From Rubrivivax sp. (GTDB taxonomy: Bacteria > Pseudomonadota > Gammaproteobacteria > Burkholderiales > Burkholderiaceae_C), in NCBI GenBank assembly GCA_020852865.1, contig JADYZZ010000054.1, positions 1 to 35,495 on the forward strand: a stretch of DNA of 35,495 bases. Direction: 5' to 3'. Below the pieces are notes generated by a model. That model saw nothing but the letters and a program-made list of their open reading frames with translations, was not told where the DNA came from and made no database searches. The translations under genes and the position numbers were made by a program. Positions 35,058-35,495 of this stretch are shown here, piece by piece (positions within the stretch are counted from its first letter, which is position 1; each line of letters opens with the position of its first letter).

Positions 35058-35495
35058 CGCTGGCCACGCGCTGCCCGAACTGCCAGACCCTGTTCAAGGT
35101 CGTGCAGGACCAGTTGCGCGTCTCCGAGGGCTGGGTGCGCTGCGGGCGCTGCGCCGAGGTGTTCAACGCCGCGCAGCATCTGGTCGACCCCGACACCGGC
35201 GAAGCGAGGCGCGCACCGATCGAGGTGCACCGTGCGTTCACGCCGCCGGTGGCGGCCGAGGCGCCGGAGCCGGTGCCGGCCGATTCCGGGCCGGGCCTGG
35301 ACGGCGGTCCCGCCCTCGACATCGGAGCCGACATCGGAGCCGACATCGGAGCCGGCCTCGGAGCCGGCATCGACGTCGATGTCGATGGGCGCCGCGCAGA
35401 CGGCGGGCAGCCCGACGCCGCGTCCGCTGACCCCGTCGCCGCGCAGGCTCGCCGCCCCGAAGCGCAGCTCGGATTCGACGCGGCCGTGTCGCGCG
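35054..35495 (+). CDS. zinc-ribbon (MJ0042/DUF3426-type) protein, 3' truncated by window edge
   Basis: Starts at ATG 35054 with an ATGA overlap with the prmA stop and runs open to the last base (147 codons seen). The N-terminus is a zinc ribbon: CPNC (C7, C10) and CGRC (C30, C33) in TRCPNCQTLFKV...WVRCGRCAEVFNA, the signature of proteins in which a C-terminal DUF3426 domain follows a membrane segment. That part is beyond the window. From residue 60 onward it is Pro/Ala-rich and includes a 12-bp repeat (35318-35365) encoding DIGA three times and then GLGA. Function unknown; the position after prmA is typical in betaproteobacteria. Confidence 0.88.
   Translation, partial: MTLATRCPNCQTLFKVVQDQLRVSEGWVRCGRCAEVFNAAQHLVDPDTGEARRAPIEVHRAFTPPVAAEAPEPVPADSGPGLDGGPALDIGADIGADIGAGLGAGIDVDVDGRRADGGQPDAASADPVAAQARRPEAQLGFDAAVSR
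35318..35365 (+). repeat. 12-bp coding repeats in the zinc-ribbon protein gene
   Basis: GACATCGGAGCC occurs three times in tandem, followed by the variant GGCCTCGGAGCC. The frame is preserved. It lies in the low-complexity linker after the zinc ribbon. Confidence 0.85.

Overview
The window is a contiguous piece of a high-GC chromosome, almost certainly from a betaproteobacterium of the order Burkholderiales (Rubrivivax/Leptothrix/Methylibium-like). The evidence is the very GC-rich codon use, frequent GTG starts and GTGA stop/start overlaps, and gene neighbourhoods typical of that group: pyrR-pyrB-pyrC', the pilGHIJ-chpA cluster, rubredoxin divergent from thiD-hemL, and accB-accC-prmA-zinc-ribbon protein. 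No phage, plasmid, IS transposase, CRISPR, rRNA or tRNA gene was seen. It is a core-genome region whose unusual content lies mostly between genes.

Layout. (1) 1-606 (+): 3' part of gpmA, overlapping tail-to-tail with a minus-strand operon (5330 down to 591) algH - ruvX - pyrR - pyrB - pyrC' - plsC. It combines pyrimidine synthesis with a Holliday-junction resolvase-like protein and a phospholipid acyltransferase. The PyrC homologue has lost its metal-binding histidines and is probably structural. (2) 5356-6852 (+): a photolyase, divergent from algH. (3) 6922-19020 (-): a long operon read rubredoxin - pilG - pilH - pilI - pilJ - chpA - diguanylate cyclase. This is the chemosensory system that controls type IV pili and twitching, with a 2276-residue CheA hybrid kinase and a GGEEF cyclase as last gene. 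(4) 19182-31412 (+): thiD - hemL, then mpl, a lipoprotein metzincin-like protease, a YqiA-type esterase, an RNase II/R-family exonuclease with a collagen-like tail, a TonB-domain protein, mtgA, an unassigned conserved-looking protein and a TlpA-type thioredoxin. (5) 31798-35495 (+): accB - accC - prmA - zinc-ribbon protein (cut by the window end), covering the biotin carboxylase half of acetyl-CoA carboxylase and ribosomal protein L11 methylation.

The most unusual signals are in the acc region. A 117-bp tandem duplication across the accB-accC junction copies the accC translation start and its first 11 codons, making a 30-codon decoy reading frame just upstream of accC. A 275-bp element with 34-bp terminal inverted repeats and a nested perfect 21-bp inverted repeat sits exactly between accC and prmA and supplies the accC stop codon. 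The 385-bp gap before accB lacks aroQ, often found there, and holds two hairpins. Elsewhere, related 49-bp repeats follow the stop codons on both sides of chpA, a perfect palindrome carries back-to-back -10 hexamers between the rubredoxin gene and thiD, and a 21-bp stop-containing repeat occurs three times at the end of hemL.

All identifications come from reading sequence and remembered family motifs; no database search was run.
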